Below are positions 41,689-50,307 of a DNA stretch of 55,872 nt, in pieces (position 1 is the first letter of the stretch; each line of letters opens with the position of its first letter). Both the position numbers and the translations under genes were made by a program. The notes under the pieces were generated by a model that was given only the letters and a program-made list of their open reading frames with translations, was not told the DNA's origin and did not search any database. The stretch covers positions 1 through 55,872 of the forward strand of contig NZ_JBQKLQ010000011.1 in NCBI RefSeq assembly GCF_052116145.1, written 5' to 3'. This DNA is from Fundicoccus sp052116145 (GTDB lineage Bacteria > Bacillota > Bacilli > Lactobacillales > Aerococcaceae).

Positions 41689-42618
41689 CTAGCCTCCCGC
41701 ATTCCCCCTACGATACTCGCGCGGTGACACTCCCGTCCGCTCGCGAAACATTTTCGCAAAGTAACTAGAGGACTTAAAGCCACAAGCCAAACCAATTTCA
41801 GTCATCGTCCAATCAGTAGTCACCAACAAGTCCGCCGCCGCTCTCAAACGAAAATCCATCAAATATTGTGAAGGTGTTTGTTGCAGAAATTTTGCGAAAT
41901 ATCGCTGACACTCGCGCACGCTGATTCCTGCCACTGCCGCCAAGTCAATCACTTGAATAGCCTCGCTGTAATGCTCATGGATCCAAGACAGCATTTCCTT
42001 CAAACGCAATTCTTGAACCGTCACCACCCGCCTAGTACTCCCAGATTCACCTTTACTAGCGGATAACAACAAGCGCGACAAGGCATGACGCACCTCAAAT
42101 TCATAGCCAAACGCTCGCTCACTAGTTGCTATAAATGCTTGATCAAACGCCTCAAACGCTAGTGCAATATTCCGCTCATCTTCGCCAACACCAATCCCAA
42201 CACCAACCCGGTTACTTCTAGCCAAGACCCACACCGGCGCGCCACCCGCCAAATAAGGTTGAACATATTCCAAATCAAATACACTCCCCGGAGCGCCTGC
42301 CACAATTTCTGCATCAAACACCATTGAGCGATATCGACAATCCCCGTCGCCGACACATACCAACCCATGCATTACATTGGCATTCAAGAAATATGCATCC
42401 CCAGCTGCTAACTCATACTCACGCTCCAGCAAAGTCAACTTCACCTTGCCCTCGTCCAACACAAAGGCCTCCAACTCCCCATGCCAATGAGGCGGGATTT
42501 CTTCACCAATATAATCTCGAATATTTCGCTGATACAACTCTAAAGCAAAGCCCACCGTACCACGCGTCAATAGCTCTTTGCCTTCTCGGTTAACAGGAAT
42601 CGTCAATTTTTCTTTCAA
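41689..42618 (-). CDS. AraC family transcriptional regulator with N-terminal cupin
   Basis: A 309-residue regulator. The N-terminal cupin sensing domain has IPPHWHGELEAFVLDEG and YELAAGDAYFLNANVMH. The C-terminal double HTH (about 205-305) has IQVIDLAAVAGISVREC, FLQQTPSQYLMDFRL, IGLACGFKSSSYFAKMF and TGVSPREYRRG, the classic AraC end. It starts at TTG (42618) with GGGGTG upstream. It is divergent from the 43-residue ORF at 42729, with a perfect palindrome in the shared region, so it may regulate that gene and itself. The ligand is unknown. Confidence 0.9.
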   Translation of the reverse strand: MKEKLTIPVNREGKELLTRGTVGFALELYQRNIRDYIGEEIPPHWHGELEAFVLDEGKVKLTLLEREYELAAGDAYFLNANVMHGLVCVGDGDCRYRSMVFDAEIVAGAPGSVFDLEYVQPYLAGGAPVWVLARSNRVGVGIGVGEDERNIALAFEAFDQAFIATSERAFGYEFEVRHALSRLLLSASKGESGSTRRVVTVQELRLKEMLSWIHEHYSEAIQVIDLAAVAGISVRECQRYFAKFLQQTPSQYLMDFRLRAAADLLVTTDWTMTEIGLACGFKSSSYFAKMFRERTGVSPREYRRGNAGG

Positions 42619-42676
42619 AACATCACCCCTTGTCGCATTTATTATAGTATAAGGCGTTTTATTGAAAGTATCAACC

Positions 42677-42693
42677 TAATAACTTCGTTATTA
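42677..42693. promoter_or_regulatory. 17-bp palindrome between the AraC gene and the small ORF
   Basis: TAATAAC-TTC-GTTATTA is a perfect 7+3+7 inverted repeat in the divergent promoter region, next to the -10-like TACATTATAG. It is an operator candidate. Confidence 0.5.
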
Positions 42694-42728
42694 TTACATT
42701 ATAGAAAACATACCAAAGGAGGTTCTAG

Positions 42729-42860
42729 ATGACTAAATTACTCCGTACACTCAAAAGCTTAACACTAACAAACCTCGCCCACTTATTGGACGAACAAGCT
42801 TGTCGCCCTTATAAAAAACAATTCGCCAACCTAATTTTCCAGACCAAATACGACAACTAA
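42729..42860 (+). CDS. Small 43-residue protein
   Basis: The ORF begins MTKLLRTLKSLTLTNLAHLL and ends IFQTKYDN; 43 residues, basic, with one Cys and no membrane segment. It has a near-perfect ribosome binding site, AAAGGAGG, 6 nt before the ATG, and a clean terminator 15 nt after the stop. I do not recognise the family. Similar-sized basic proteins are often missed by gene finders. It is divergent from the AraC-type regulator. Confidence 0.65.
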   Translation: MTKLLRTLKSLTLTNLAHLLDEQACRPYKKQFANLIFQTKYDN

Positions 42861-42874
42861 TCACACAGCGACCG

Positions 42875-42900
42875 CCTGTCAACTAAACTGACAGGTTCTT
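42875..42900 (+). terminator. Terminator of the small ORF
   Basis: CCTGTCA / TGACAGG stem followed by TTCTTTTT, 15 nt after the stop codon. Confidence 0.85.
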
Positions 42901-43075
42901 TTTAAGCACACAAAATAAGGCCACATACCGCTCACGCTAGAAATCGTTCGAAACATAAACGAGCTAACTCTCTACCGCTCCAAACTTCCCCTTCTTGCCA
43001 CGAATAGTGAACCTCCCTTTGGAGTAGCTCTCTTTTTCACGCAAAAAACACCAGAATTCTTCATGCCTTCTCGCA

Positions 43076-43408
43076 TTAGATAACTGGTTTTATGTAATCA
43101 ATCAGATTCATCGTGACGCTCAGCTGCTTGATCTTTTCTCCATAATTGGCGAATAAAATAACCGACACTAAGACCGTTAAAATCCCAATCACTTGACTCA
43201 AGGACAATTGTTGCTTCAATAAGAAAACGGTCAATACGTTTGCCACAAGGGGCTCAAGCGCCGCTAGTATGTTTGTTAAGGATGGTTCAATTTAATTAAT
43301 GCTAGCTAAAACCAAAGTGAAAGCCAAAGCCGTTCCAATGATTACTATAAAAGCCATATACAAGATGACCTTCCAATCCAATCGCTCACCAAATACTCAA
43401 CCATCTTT
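43076..43408 (-). pseudogene. Remnant of an EamA/DMT-family transporter (C-terminal part)
   Basis: The minus strand encodes GTALAFTLVLASIN, a TAA stop, then IEPSLTNILAALEPLVANVL, TVFLLKQQLSLSQVIGILTV and LVSVILFANYGEK. This is the C-terminal half of the second EamA repeat of a drug/metabolite transporter. The internal stop breaks the conserved S.......PSLT..LAALEP segment. The N-terminal eight or so membrane segments are missing; upstream there is only a TGA and unrelated sequence. The gene is therefore decayed and truncated. Confidence 0.8.
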
Positions 43409-43498
43409 AGATGCAGTCCGTCAAATTGAGCCATAAGAAATTGATTAGCAATTCCAGTCCGGTTCAATTAGCCAGATCCCATCTTTTTTCACCAAAAA

Positions 43499-43523
43499 AA
43501 CTGCCCCTTAAAGGACAGTTTTT
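43499..43523 (-). terminator. Terminator of the ABC exporter operon
   Basis: AACTGTCC / GGGCAGTT stem followed by seven T residues on the minus strand, just after the stop at 43530. Confidence 0.85.
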
Positions 43524-43529
43524 CAAAAA

Positions 43530-44204
43530 TTACTCTTCAGTTAATATACCATCTTCCATGCGATAAACACGGTCACAATAAGATAACATTCGCTCGTCAT
43601 GCGTCACCATTATGGCCGCTTTATGGCGCGCCTTAACTTCTTTGGCAATCAGGGAAACCACTTCATGAGCACGTTTCGTATCCAAATTCGCCGTTGGTTC
43701 ATCCGCTAAAATAATACTTGGATTGTTCATAAACGCACGCGCAATAGCGGTTCTTTGACGTTCACCACCTGATAATTGATGGGGATATTTTTTCATTTTA
43801 TTACCTAAGCCAATATCATTCAACAACTCTTGCGCAAAGTCGCGATCTGCTGTAACTACTTTCCCTGCCATTTTCTTAACCACTAATAATTGGTCGATGA
43901 CCGGTAAATAAGGTAATAGATTTGATGTTTGTAATATAAACCCAATTTTCGATAAGCGCACTTTCGACAATTCTTTCTCAGAAATCGACGCAATATCTAC
44001 TCCATCAATAATTACTTGACCACTTGTTGCTTTCAATAAAGCGCCAGCAATAGACAGGAACGTACTTTTTCCTGAACCGGACGGACCAATAATCGCAATG
44101 AACTCTCCTTTTTCTACACTCAGACTTAACTCTTTTAAAGCCGTCGTTGTGAATTCACCCTCTTGATAAACTTTGGTGACATTTTGTAATGATATTTCTG
44201 CCAT
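43530..44204 (-). CDS. ABC transporter ATP-binding protein (MacB/LolD/FtsE type)
   Basis: A 224-residue ATPase. Walker A GPSGSGKSTFLSIAGALL, the Q-loop LSKIGFILQTSNLLPYL, signature LSGGERQRTAIARAF, Walker B IILADEPTANLDT and H-loop MVTHDERMLSYCDRV. The length and the FILQ..NLLPYL text are those of MacB-like transporters that pair with an FtsX-like permease, as here. The ATG shares a base with the stop of that permease (TAATG). The substrate is unknown. Confidence 0.9.
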   Translation of the reverse strand: MAEISLQNVTKVYQEGEFTTTALKELSLSVEKGEFIAIIGPSGSGKSTFLSIAGALLKATSGQVIIDGVDIASISEKELSKVRLSKIGFILQTSNLLPYLPVIDQLLVVKKMAGKVVTADRDFAQELLNDIGLGNKMKKYPHQLSGGERQRTAIARAFMNNPSIILADEPTANLDTKRAHEVVSLIAKEVKARHKAAIMVTHDERMLSYCDRVYRMEDGILTEE

Positions 44205-45334
44205 TATTCTGCCCTCCCTAATGCTGTTATTGGATCGATTTTTATAATACTGCTAACTGAAAAGAGTGACCCTAACAAGCTTGTCCCTAATAATGTTAAA
44301 CCGTATAACACAACATGCTCGGTTAATAAGTTAAAAGGCATGCCCTCAGGTAAAATCATTTGAGTTAAATACGTTAAACCAATTCCCAACAGAATCGAAA
44401 GACTTGTTAACAAGAAAACCTGCGACACGACCGTTAAAATCACGAAACCGTTACTTGCTCCAATTGCTTTCATCACACCAAATTGTTGTGTCTTTTGAGT
44501 CGTTAACACATAGAAAAAGACTGCCACAACAAAAGCCGAAATAAAGACCAGTAACCAAAGCATCAAATTAATCGTTCCACTTTCAGCTGAATAACCTGGT
44601 ACGCCATTTAATGCTGCTTTCTTATCGCCTACTTCAATCCCGTCAATTTGCTCAGTCAGTTGCTCTGCCGTGAGGCCATTCACTTGAATAAAAATGCTAC
44701 TTACCGCTTCTTCAATTCCCATATCAGAACCAGGAACAGCATATTTAACCTCACGCAAAGTGTCTAATGGCAAATAAATTGCTGGCAAGTGATTCAATTT
44801 TTGATTTTCAATCATTCCCACAATTTCAAATTCTGTCTCACTACCATTCAAGGTTAATGTATCACCAATCGCAAAACCTTCTAATGCTAAGGAATGATCC
44901 ACTATTACCTGCTTTTCTTCGTCAGCATTCAAGGGTTTGCCTGACACAAGTCGCGGCTCTATAAAGCTTCCAGGCTCTATCCCAATAAACATCACACTTG
45001 TTTTCTTATTTGCTGCTTCTTCATCAGCCAACGTCCCTTTTAAGACTGCACCGATTGCTGTATTTAAACCAGCCGCTTCAGTCACGCCGTCTAACTGAGA
45101 CACTTCATCGACCATCGCACCTGGCAAAGTAGACTTCGACAAGGTAAACTCTGCTTCTTCTTCAAAAATTGCTAAATCCATTGGCGAGTAACGAATCGCA
45201 GCGGTCCCTAAATCAGATAAACCATTTCCTAAACCAGACAACATAAACACTAACCAAGAAATTAACACAATGATAAACCCAATCAACAGAAAGCGTTTCT
45301 TGGAAAACCACAGCTCTTTACGGGCTAAAAACAT
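44204..45334 (-). CDS. FtsX-like ABC transporter permease
   Basis: A 376-residue MacB-type permease: an N-terminal membrane segment (RFLLIGFIIVLISWLVFMLS), a large extracytoplasmic MacB_PCD domain (about 50-255, with MVDEVSQLDGVTEAAG and PLNADEEKQVIVDHSLALEGF), and three C-terminal segments of the FtsX domain (VFFYVLTTQKTQQFGVMKAIG). The ATG follows GAGGA. It forms an operon with the ATPase and ends at its terminator. Such pairs export peptides or lipids or signal to kinases; which applies here cannot be told. Confidence 0.9.
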   Translation of the reverse strand: MFLARKELWFSKKRFLLIGFIIVLISWLVFMLSGLGNGLSDLGTAAIRYSPMDLAIFEEEAEFTLSKSTLPGAMVDEVSQLDGVTEAAGLNTAIGAVLKGTLADEEAANKKTSVMFIGIEPGSFIEPRLVSGKPLNADEEKQVIVDHSLALEGFAIGDTLTLNGSETEFEIVGMIENQKLNHLPAIYLPLDTLREVKYAVPGSDMGIEEAVSSIFIQVNGLTAEQLTEQIDGIEVGDKKAALNGVPGYSAESGTINLMLWLLVFISAFVVAVFFYVLTTQKTQQFGVMKAIGASNGFVILTVVSQVFLLTSLSILLGIGLTYLTQMILPEGMPFNLLTEHVVLYGLTLLGTSLLGSLFSVSSIIKIDPITALGRAE

Positions 45335-45534
45335 AGGACATCCTCATTTCTTACTTTTAAGTATGCTTTAGTATACAACAAAGTGACACACCTGTCACTA
45401 ATTATTTTCCGCGACAATAAATAAATAGCCCTCCCGAACAAAATAGGGTCTATAGCCTGTTCCTATCAAATTGGACAACAAATCCTCCAATCAGTTTCGT
45501 GTTATTTAAGCTCAAACTAAATCAAAAAAAAGAG

Positions 45535-45552
45535 ACCGCAACCAACCGGTCA
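45535..45552 (-). terminator. Terminator of argS
   Basis: GACCG / CGGTC stem with an 8-nt loop, followed by TCTTTTTTTT on the minus strand. Confidence 0.8.
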
Positions 45553-45582
45553 CAGCCTCCAAACTCCCTCTAGACTATTAAA

Positions 45583-47283
45583 TTACATTTCTTCCGGAGC
45601 TTCAATTCCTAATAAGTTTAAGGCATCTTTCAAAACAATCGTCATGGCTTTAACTAAAGCTAAACGAGCATCAAGTTGATCATTCTCTTCAAGAATACGT
45701 GTATTTCCGTAATATTTGTTGAATAGTTGCGCTAAAGAAACAGCATATTTTGCCACTTGTGATGGCTCGAAACGCTCGATTGCATTCTCAATAATTCTTG
45801 GGTAATCGATTAATTTTTTAACAATTTCCCAGCTGTAATCATCAGTTAAATCAAAAGTTAGATTCGCTAAATCACCGGTAATCTCTTTGCCGTATTTACG
45901 GATGATTGATTTAGAACGCGCATACGTATATTGGACGTAAGGACCTGTTTCTCCTTCGAACTGAACGATGTCCGCTAAATTAAAATCAAAACTATTCATA
46001 CGCTCTGTCTTCAAGTCGTGGAATATAACCGCGCCAACACCTACTTGATGAGCGACTTCTTCTTTATTAACTAAGTCAGGGTTTTTAGCCGTGATTTGTT
46101 CTAGAGCTAAATCAACCGCCTCTTTCAAGACTTCCTCTAATAAAACAATTTTACCTTTACGTGTCGATAATTTTTTACCATCTAAGGTAATCAAACCGAA
46201 AGGCACGTGAACAATATCATCCGCCCACTCGCGACCTAATTTAGTCAATACCGCTTTTAATTGCTTGAAGTGAGCTGACTGCTCATTTCCAACCACGTAA
46301 ACGTTTTTCGCGAAATCATAGTTTTCCTTGCGGTAGTTAGCAGCTGCTAAATCACGCGTCACATATAAAGTCGCACCATCAGATTTTTTAATTAAAGCTG
46401 GTGGTAAGTTCAACTCTTCTAAATCAACAATTGTTGCCCCTTCATTGACAGTGGTAATCCCTTTTTCTTCCAACTCATCAATAATCGGTTGCATTTTATC
46501 ATTGTAGAAAGCTTCCCCATTAAAGGAATCAAACCCAATATTTAACATCTTATAAACTTTATCAAACTCAGCCAAAGACTCATCCTTGAACCAAGTCCAT
46601 AGACGAATCATTTCCTCGTCGCCATCTTCCAAACGTTTGAACGCTGCGCGCGCTTCTTCTTCTAACTCAGGCTTTTCTTCAGCAACCTCGTGGAAATCAA
46701 CATATAACTTGACTAATTCTTTCACAGGATCCGCCGCAATGACCGCATCATCGCCCCACATTTTATAAGCAACAATTAACTTACCAAATTGCGTTCCCCA
46801 GTCACCTAAATGGTTAATACGAATCGGCTTATAGTTCACTTTCGCTGCAATATTCGCAATCGCATTCCCAATCACCGTCGAACGCAAATGCCCCATCGAC
46901 ATCGGCTTAGCAATATTTGGACTAGAGAAATCGATTGTCATATTACGACCTTCACCAATATTTACATCGCCATACACACTACCAGCAGCCATTACCTCTT
47001 GAACAAGCGCAGCCCCAACAGACTCACGCTTTAAACTGACATTAATATAAGGTCCAACCGCAACCATCGCCTCGAAATTAGTCTGATCCAACTCAGTCAC
47101 TAAATCCGCCGCAATCTGCGCCGGCGCCTTACGAAACACACGCGCCAACTGAAACACAGGAAAAGCCAAGTCACCATGACTCGTATCCTTAGGAACCTCA
47201 ATTAAATTTAAAATTTCATCCGCTGACAAATGCTCCGCCAAAACTGGCGCCAAAGCATCGACAAACAATTGCTTAGTATTCAT
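45583..47283 (-). CDS. argS: Arginyl-tRNA synthetase
   Basis: Class I arginyl-tRNA synthetase, 566 residues from the ATG at 47283 (MNTKQLFVDALAPVLAEHLS). AAGGAGG lies 7 nt upstream, so the longer frame to 47331 is rejected. Motifs: the N-terminal Add-1 domain, HIGH-like region FSSPNIAKPMSMGHLRSTVI, the ATP loop GLITLDGKKLSTRKGKIVLLE in part (KKLSTRKGK) and a DALR anticodon-binding domain (ARSKSIIRKYG ... LYLF-type end NILGIEAPEEM region). It charges tRNA-Arg in the cytoplasm. It is preceded by a T-box leader, so expression follows the charging of tRNA-Arg. Confidence 0.95.
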   Translation of the reverse strand: MNTKQLFVDALAPVLAEHLSADEILNLIEVPKDTSHGDLAFPVFQLARVFRKAPAQIAADLVTELDQTNFEAMVAVGPYINVSLKRESVGAALVQEVMAAGSVYGDVNIGEGRNMTIDFSSPNIAKPMSMGHLRSTVIGNAIANIAAKVNYKPIRINHLGDWGTQFGKLIVAYKMWGDDAVIAADPVKELVKLYVDFHEVAEEKPELEEEARAAFKRLEDGDEEMIRLWTWFKDESLAEFDKVYKMLNIGFDSFNGEAFYNDKMQPIIDELEEKGITTVNEGATIVDLEELNLPPALIKKSDGATLYVTRDLAAANYRKENYDFAKNVYVVGNEQSAHFKQLKAVLTKLGREWADDIVHVPFGLITLDGKKLSTRKGKIVLLEEVLKEAVDLALEQITAKNPDLVNKEEVAHQVGVGAVIFHDLKTERMNSFDFNLADIVQFEGETGPYVQYTYARSKSIIRKYGKEITGDLANLTFDLTDDYSWEIVKKLIDYPRIIENAIERFEPSQVAKYAVSLAQLFNKYYGNTRILEENDQLDARLALVKAMTIVLKDALNLLGIEAPEEM

Positions 47284-47570
47284 ACTATTTCCTCCTTGAA
47301 TAAAATATAAAAAACCCCTAGAACAACCCAAAAACAGGCGCTCTAGAGGCGTTTGAATGTTTAGATCATACGCGGTACCACTCTAGTTCCGCCGACACAA
47401 AAACCGGCGCTCAACATTGATAACGGAGCAAGACTCCGAACCAGGTACCCAAACTCCCTCGTCATTACCTAAAAGTGCGCTTCAATCGCTGCATCATGCT
47501 GGCTCTCAACAACCCAACTCGCTGTAAACTCCACAACCATCTACTCTCTTTCAGAGGTCTGATTTTAACC
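47284..47570 (-). promoter_or_regulatory. T-box riboswitch leader of argS
   Basis: The T-box core AGAGTGGTACCGCG lies at 47384-47371 on the minus strand. A terminator stem CCTCTAGA / TCTAGGGG plus TTTTTT lies at about 47349-47313. Upstream, a long leader with AGAGAGTAGATGG (stem I entry, about 47550-47538) ends near -10/-35 at 47578-47606. A CGC (Arg codon) followed by A at 47479-47477 could be the specifier. This is not proved. Confidence 0.85.
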
Positions 47571-47577
47571 GTTACTC

Positions 47578-47606
47578 ATTTTATCAAACAAAGCCACACC
47601 TGTCCA
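47578..47606 (-). promoter_or_regulatory. Promoter of the T-box-argS transcript
   Basis: TGGACA (47606-47601), a 17-nt spacer and TAAAAT (47583-47578) on the minus strand. Confidence 0.6.
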
Positions 47607-47715
47607 TAACAATCCAATCCTAAAGACATTCTTAACAAAATAAGCCACTAAAACACTAAACGTCTCACCACACTTGCGCCCTTCTACGCCACCCAATTGA
47701 CATCCCAGATAAGCC

Positions 47716-48363
47716 CTATGCTAAAGCCGACACCACTTGTTCCAACCACTCAGACGCAATCACCCCATGGCCAACACGTGTCGGATGCACCCCATCTTCA
47801 ATCGTAAAATGCTCAGCCGGCGACACTTTCACCAACTGCTTAAAATGCTCGTGTAAAGGAATATACTCTGCCCCAAACTCTGCTGCGACAGCTTCAATAC
47901 TCGCCGTCATCGGCATCAATTCTTGTTCCCACTCCAAATGGTCTTGCGGTAGTGGCAATAAGAAAGGCTGCAATAATACAATCTGTAGTTTCGGGTTTTC
48001 TTGACGTGCCTGGTTCAGCAATTGACGGTAGGTCTTTTTAAAATTGGCCAGATAAGCAGCATCGATCGGTTGGCCTGCACTACGATGATGCCAAATATCA
48101 TTTATCCCAATCATCACCGATAAGATATCCGGCTTCAAAGCCAGACAATCCCTCTGCCAACGCTCAGCCAAATCATGCAGCTTATGACCATTAATCCCAC
48201 GGTTCATCACTTCCAACTGCAAATCAGCATAGCGTCCCAATAACAAACTCCCCGCCATATGGGCATAACCATTCCCCAAATCATAATGATTAGAATAATC
48301 ACGCCCCGCATCGGTAATGCTATCGCCAATAAATAAAATACGCTGCCCTTGTTCCAATTTCAT
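47716..48363 (-). CDS. SGNH/GDSL hydrolase
   Basis: A 215-residue cytoplasmic esterase-type hydrolase. The four blocks are present: ILFIGDSITDAGR with the catalytic Ser, VMNRGINGHKL (Gly), VMIGINDIWHH (Asn) and GVHPTRVGHGV with the Asp-His pair. Order and spacing match family members active on acetyl groups of sugars or other small esters, substrate unknown. The ATG at 48363 has AAGGAG 10 nt upstream; GTG at 48372 is the longer option. No signal peptide. It is monocistronic. Confidence 0.85.
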   Translation of the reverse strand: MKLEQGQRILFIGDSITDAGRDYSNHYDLGNGYAHMAGSLLLGRYADLQLEVMNRGINGHKLHDLAERWQRDCLALKPDILSVMIGINDIWHHRSAGQPIDAAYLANFKKTYRQLLNQARQENPKLQIVLLQPFLLPLPQDHLEWEQELMPMTASIEAVAAEFGAEYIPLHEHFKQLVKVSPAEHFTIEDGVHPTRVGHGVIASEWLEQVVSALA

Positions 48364-48479
48364 CGCTGACACACTCCTTGAATATATTAAGTAGATTTTA
48401 CCACAAATCTTTGAGCCATCAGTAGTTTCTGCTAGTCCTCTTTAGCCAAAATATTAGCACTTATCTTGAATATCAGACT

Positions 48480-48775
48480 GGAGGTGATATAACGAGGGCC
48501 AACCATCACCCGGAGGTGATAGAACAAACCGCTACATCACTCAGAGGTGATAAAACAAACCGCTACATTACCCGGAGGTGATATAACAAACCGCTACATC
48601 ACCGGGAGGTGATATAACAAACTGCTACATCACCGGGAAGTGATAGAACAAACCGCTACATCACCGGGAGGTGATATAACAAACTGCTACATCACCGGGA
48701 GGTGATAGAGCAAACCGCTACATCACCGGGAGGTGATAGAGCAAACTGCTACATCACCTCCTGGTGATGTAATGA
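48480..48775. repeat. Tandem 31-bp hairpin array, about 9 copies
   Basis: ACAAACCGCTACATCACC-type units repeat with a period of exactly 31 bp (starts at 48524, 48555, 48586, 48617 and so on). Each holds a hairpin ATCACC-GGGA-GGTGAT. The last copy has the mirror order ATCACC-TCCT-GGTGAT. Units vary at few positions (A/G, C/T). There is no unique spacer, so it is not a CRISPR. It lies in the gap between the GDSL hydrolase and the gene at 49099. Confidence 0.9.
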
Positions 48776-48888
48776 ACGCAACCATCACTCAAAGATGAAT
48801 TACCATAGCCATAGGCTTGTCTTCTACTAAGTTTCTTAAGCCAGTTAGTTGGCTACTTAATCAATGAAGCCAGAATCTTATCTTGCAG

Positions 48889-48996
48889 AAAAAAACAGCG
48901 GAGTCGTTCCCTTCGGTCCACGACGATTTTATAAAAGCACTGGCTCTTTTTAAATCGTCACGAACGCAGTGAGTGACACCGCCTGTCTTTTCAATG
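48889..48996. repeat. Dispersed imperfect palindromic element, copy 5 (reference copy)
   Basis: About 108 bp. The left part AAACAGCGGAGTCGTTCCCT and GGTCCACGACGATTTTA pairs imperfectly with the right part TAAATCGTCACGAACGCAGT and GAGTGACACCGCCTGT. Both ends resemble terminal inverted repeats. Copies at 5333, 14645 and 41515 share this layout. Confidence 0.6.
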
Positions 48997-49066
48997 CTTG
49001 CTGGGGTTGGTGATGGGGAATAATCCTCAGCGAACCACATACCTTAAATTTCTACAAATGCAAAAA

Positions 49067-49089
49067 ACCGCCTATACAGACTAGGCGGC
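49067..49089 (-). terminator. Terminator of the GntR-ABC operon
   Basis: GCCGCCTA / TAGGCGGT stem followed by TTTTTTG on the minus strand, after the stop at 49099. Confidence 0.85.
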
Positions 49090-49098
49090 TTGATGTCA

Positions 49099-50307
49099 CT
49101 ATCTCACGTACAATGGATTCATTCTAATGTCTTGATCTGTTTGAAGATGAAAATCAGCCTGGTAAACCACTTCACCCACAGATGGGTCAAAGGCTTTTAA
49201 TCGAACAACTTTATCATCGATGGCATAAGATTGATAATATATGCCATGACGAAGTGAATAATTGAAATCCCTTGCATCATAAGTATGGATACTTTCAAAT
49301 TCATTAGCCACATATTTAAAGATTTGTGCTACCGGCGCCTCAGACATATCAACTCCGAAGTTACCCTTTTGACTCGATGCATACATAAATAAATCCTCGC
49401 CATGCATCATCATGTGTCCGAAACCGTAAGTTATCCCGTCAATTTTTAATTTCAGTTCATCTTGAGTGATAATTTGTGTGTCATGCGTTTGAGCATCCAT
49501 TAAGACAACGCCTTCCACAAGAGCAGTAGAATCGCCATAACTAGCGGTACGCGAATAACTATCAGTTAAGTAAAACAGATAATCCTTCGGCGCAACAAGC
49601 TCATCTTCTAGATAAGGACTCGCTAAATATTGGTCGCTTTGTCCGCTAAAATCAACATTCGCTTCACTTACGCTTAATGCCGGCAAAGCAATTTGAAGTT
49701 CGACAAGAGTTTCACCATTATAATCATTCACATCTTTCAATAGGAAGTTAAGTTCATTTTCACTTGGTTGAGCAAAACTTAGTATCTCTGCTAAATTAGA
49801 CGGTTGCGTTTGAAGCTCGTAATTCAAGGTCTCAAACGTTTTAGCCACTGAATCAATCACCACTAATTTTAAATGACTTTCGGGCTCCCTATCTTTATGT
49901 CGGGTTTGGACCCCTACCCAAACCTGCAAGTCCCCCGCCGTTTGTAATAAACGCACGCCATCTAAATTGGGACGGTTATAGAGAGGGAACTCTTCGATGG
50001 CTAGTTGTTTTGCATTGGTCTGTCCTTTTAACAGAATTGCCTGTGACAGATTCACCTGTGACAGATCGCCCATAAAATTGCTTTCTCCATCAATCCAATC
50101 GAAGCCTACGCTCGCTGGCGACCTATTTTGTTGAGTGTCATCATAAAAGAAACTGCCCGAAACCGTCTTACCATCTAAAACCGACGCATCTCCCATTTCA
50201 TTCATCACTATCACTTCGTCGAAAGCAAGCTTGGGTGTCAGCCATAAAACTAGACAAGTAAAAACGGTCATTAAGCTTAAACTAATCGCCATCAGATGTT
50301 TTTTCAT
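49099..50307 (-). CDS. Membrane-anchored extracytoplasmic protein of the GntR-ABC operon
   Basis: A 402-residue protein of unrecognised family. One N-terminal hydrophobic segment (about 6-25, LMAISLSLMTVFTCLVLWLT) anchors it; the rest is polar and faces outward. It contains several strand-rich stretches (DYLFYLTDSYSRTASYGD, YGFGHMMMHGEDLFMYASSQ) that may form a propeller-like fold. The ATG overlaps the stop of the permease by 4 nt (ATGA), and AAGGAGG lies 7 nt upstream. It is the last gene of the YtrA-YtrB-like operon. A role as an accessory of the transporter is inferred from position only. Confidence 0.65.
   Translation of the reverse strand: MKKHLMAISLSLMTVFTCLVLWLTPKLAFDEVIVMNEMGDASVLDGKTVSGSFFYDDTQQNRSPASVGFDWIDGESNFMGDLSQVNLSQAILLKGQTNAKQLAIEEFPLYNRPNLDGVRLLQTAGDLQVWVGVQTRHKDREPESHLKLVVIDSVAKTFETLNYELQTQPSNLAEILSFAQPSENELNFLLKDVNDYNGETLVELQIALPALSVSEANVDFSGQSDQYLASPYLEDELVAPKDYLFYLTDSYSRTASYGDSTALVEGVVLMDAQTHDTQIITQDELKLKIDGITYGFGHMMMHGEDLFMYASSQKGNFGVDMSEAPVAQIFKYVANEFESIHTYDARDFNYSLRHGIYYQSYAIDDKVVRLKAFDPSVGEVVYQADFHLQTDQDIRMNPLYVR

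Noticed and set aside
48480..48775. CRISPR-like array
   Set aside because: The whole 31-bp unit repeats; there are no unique spacers and no cas genes in the window.
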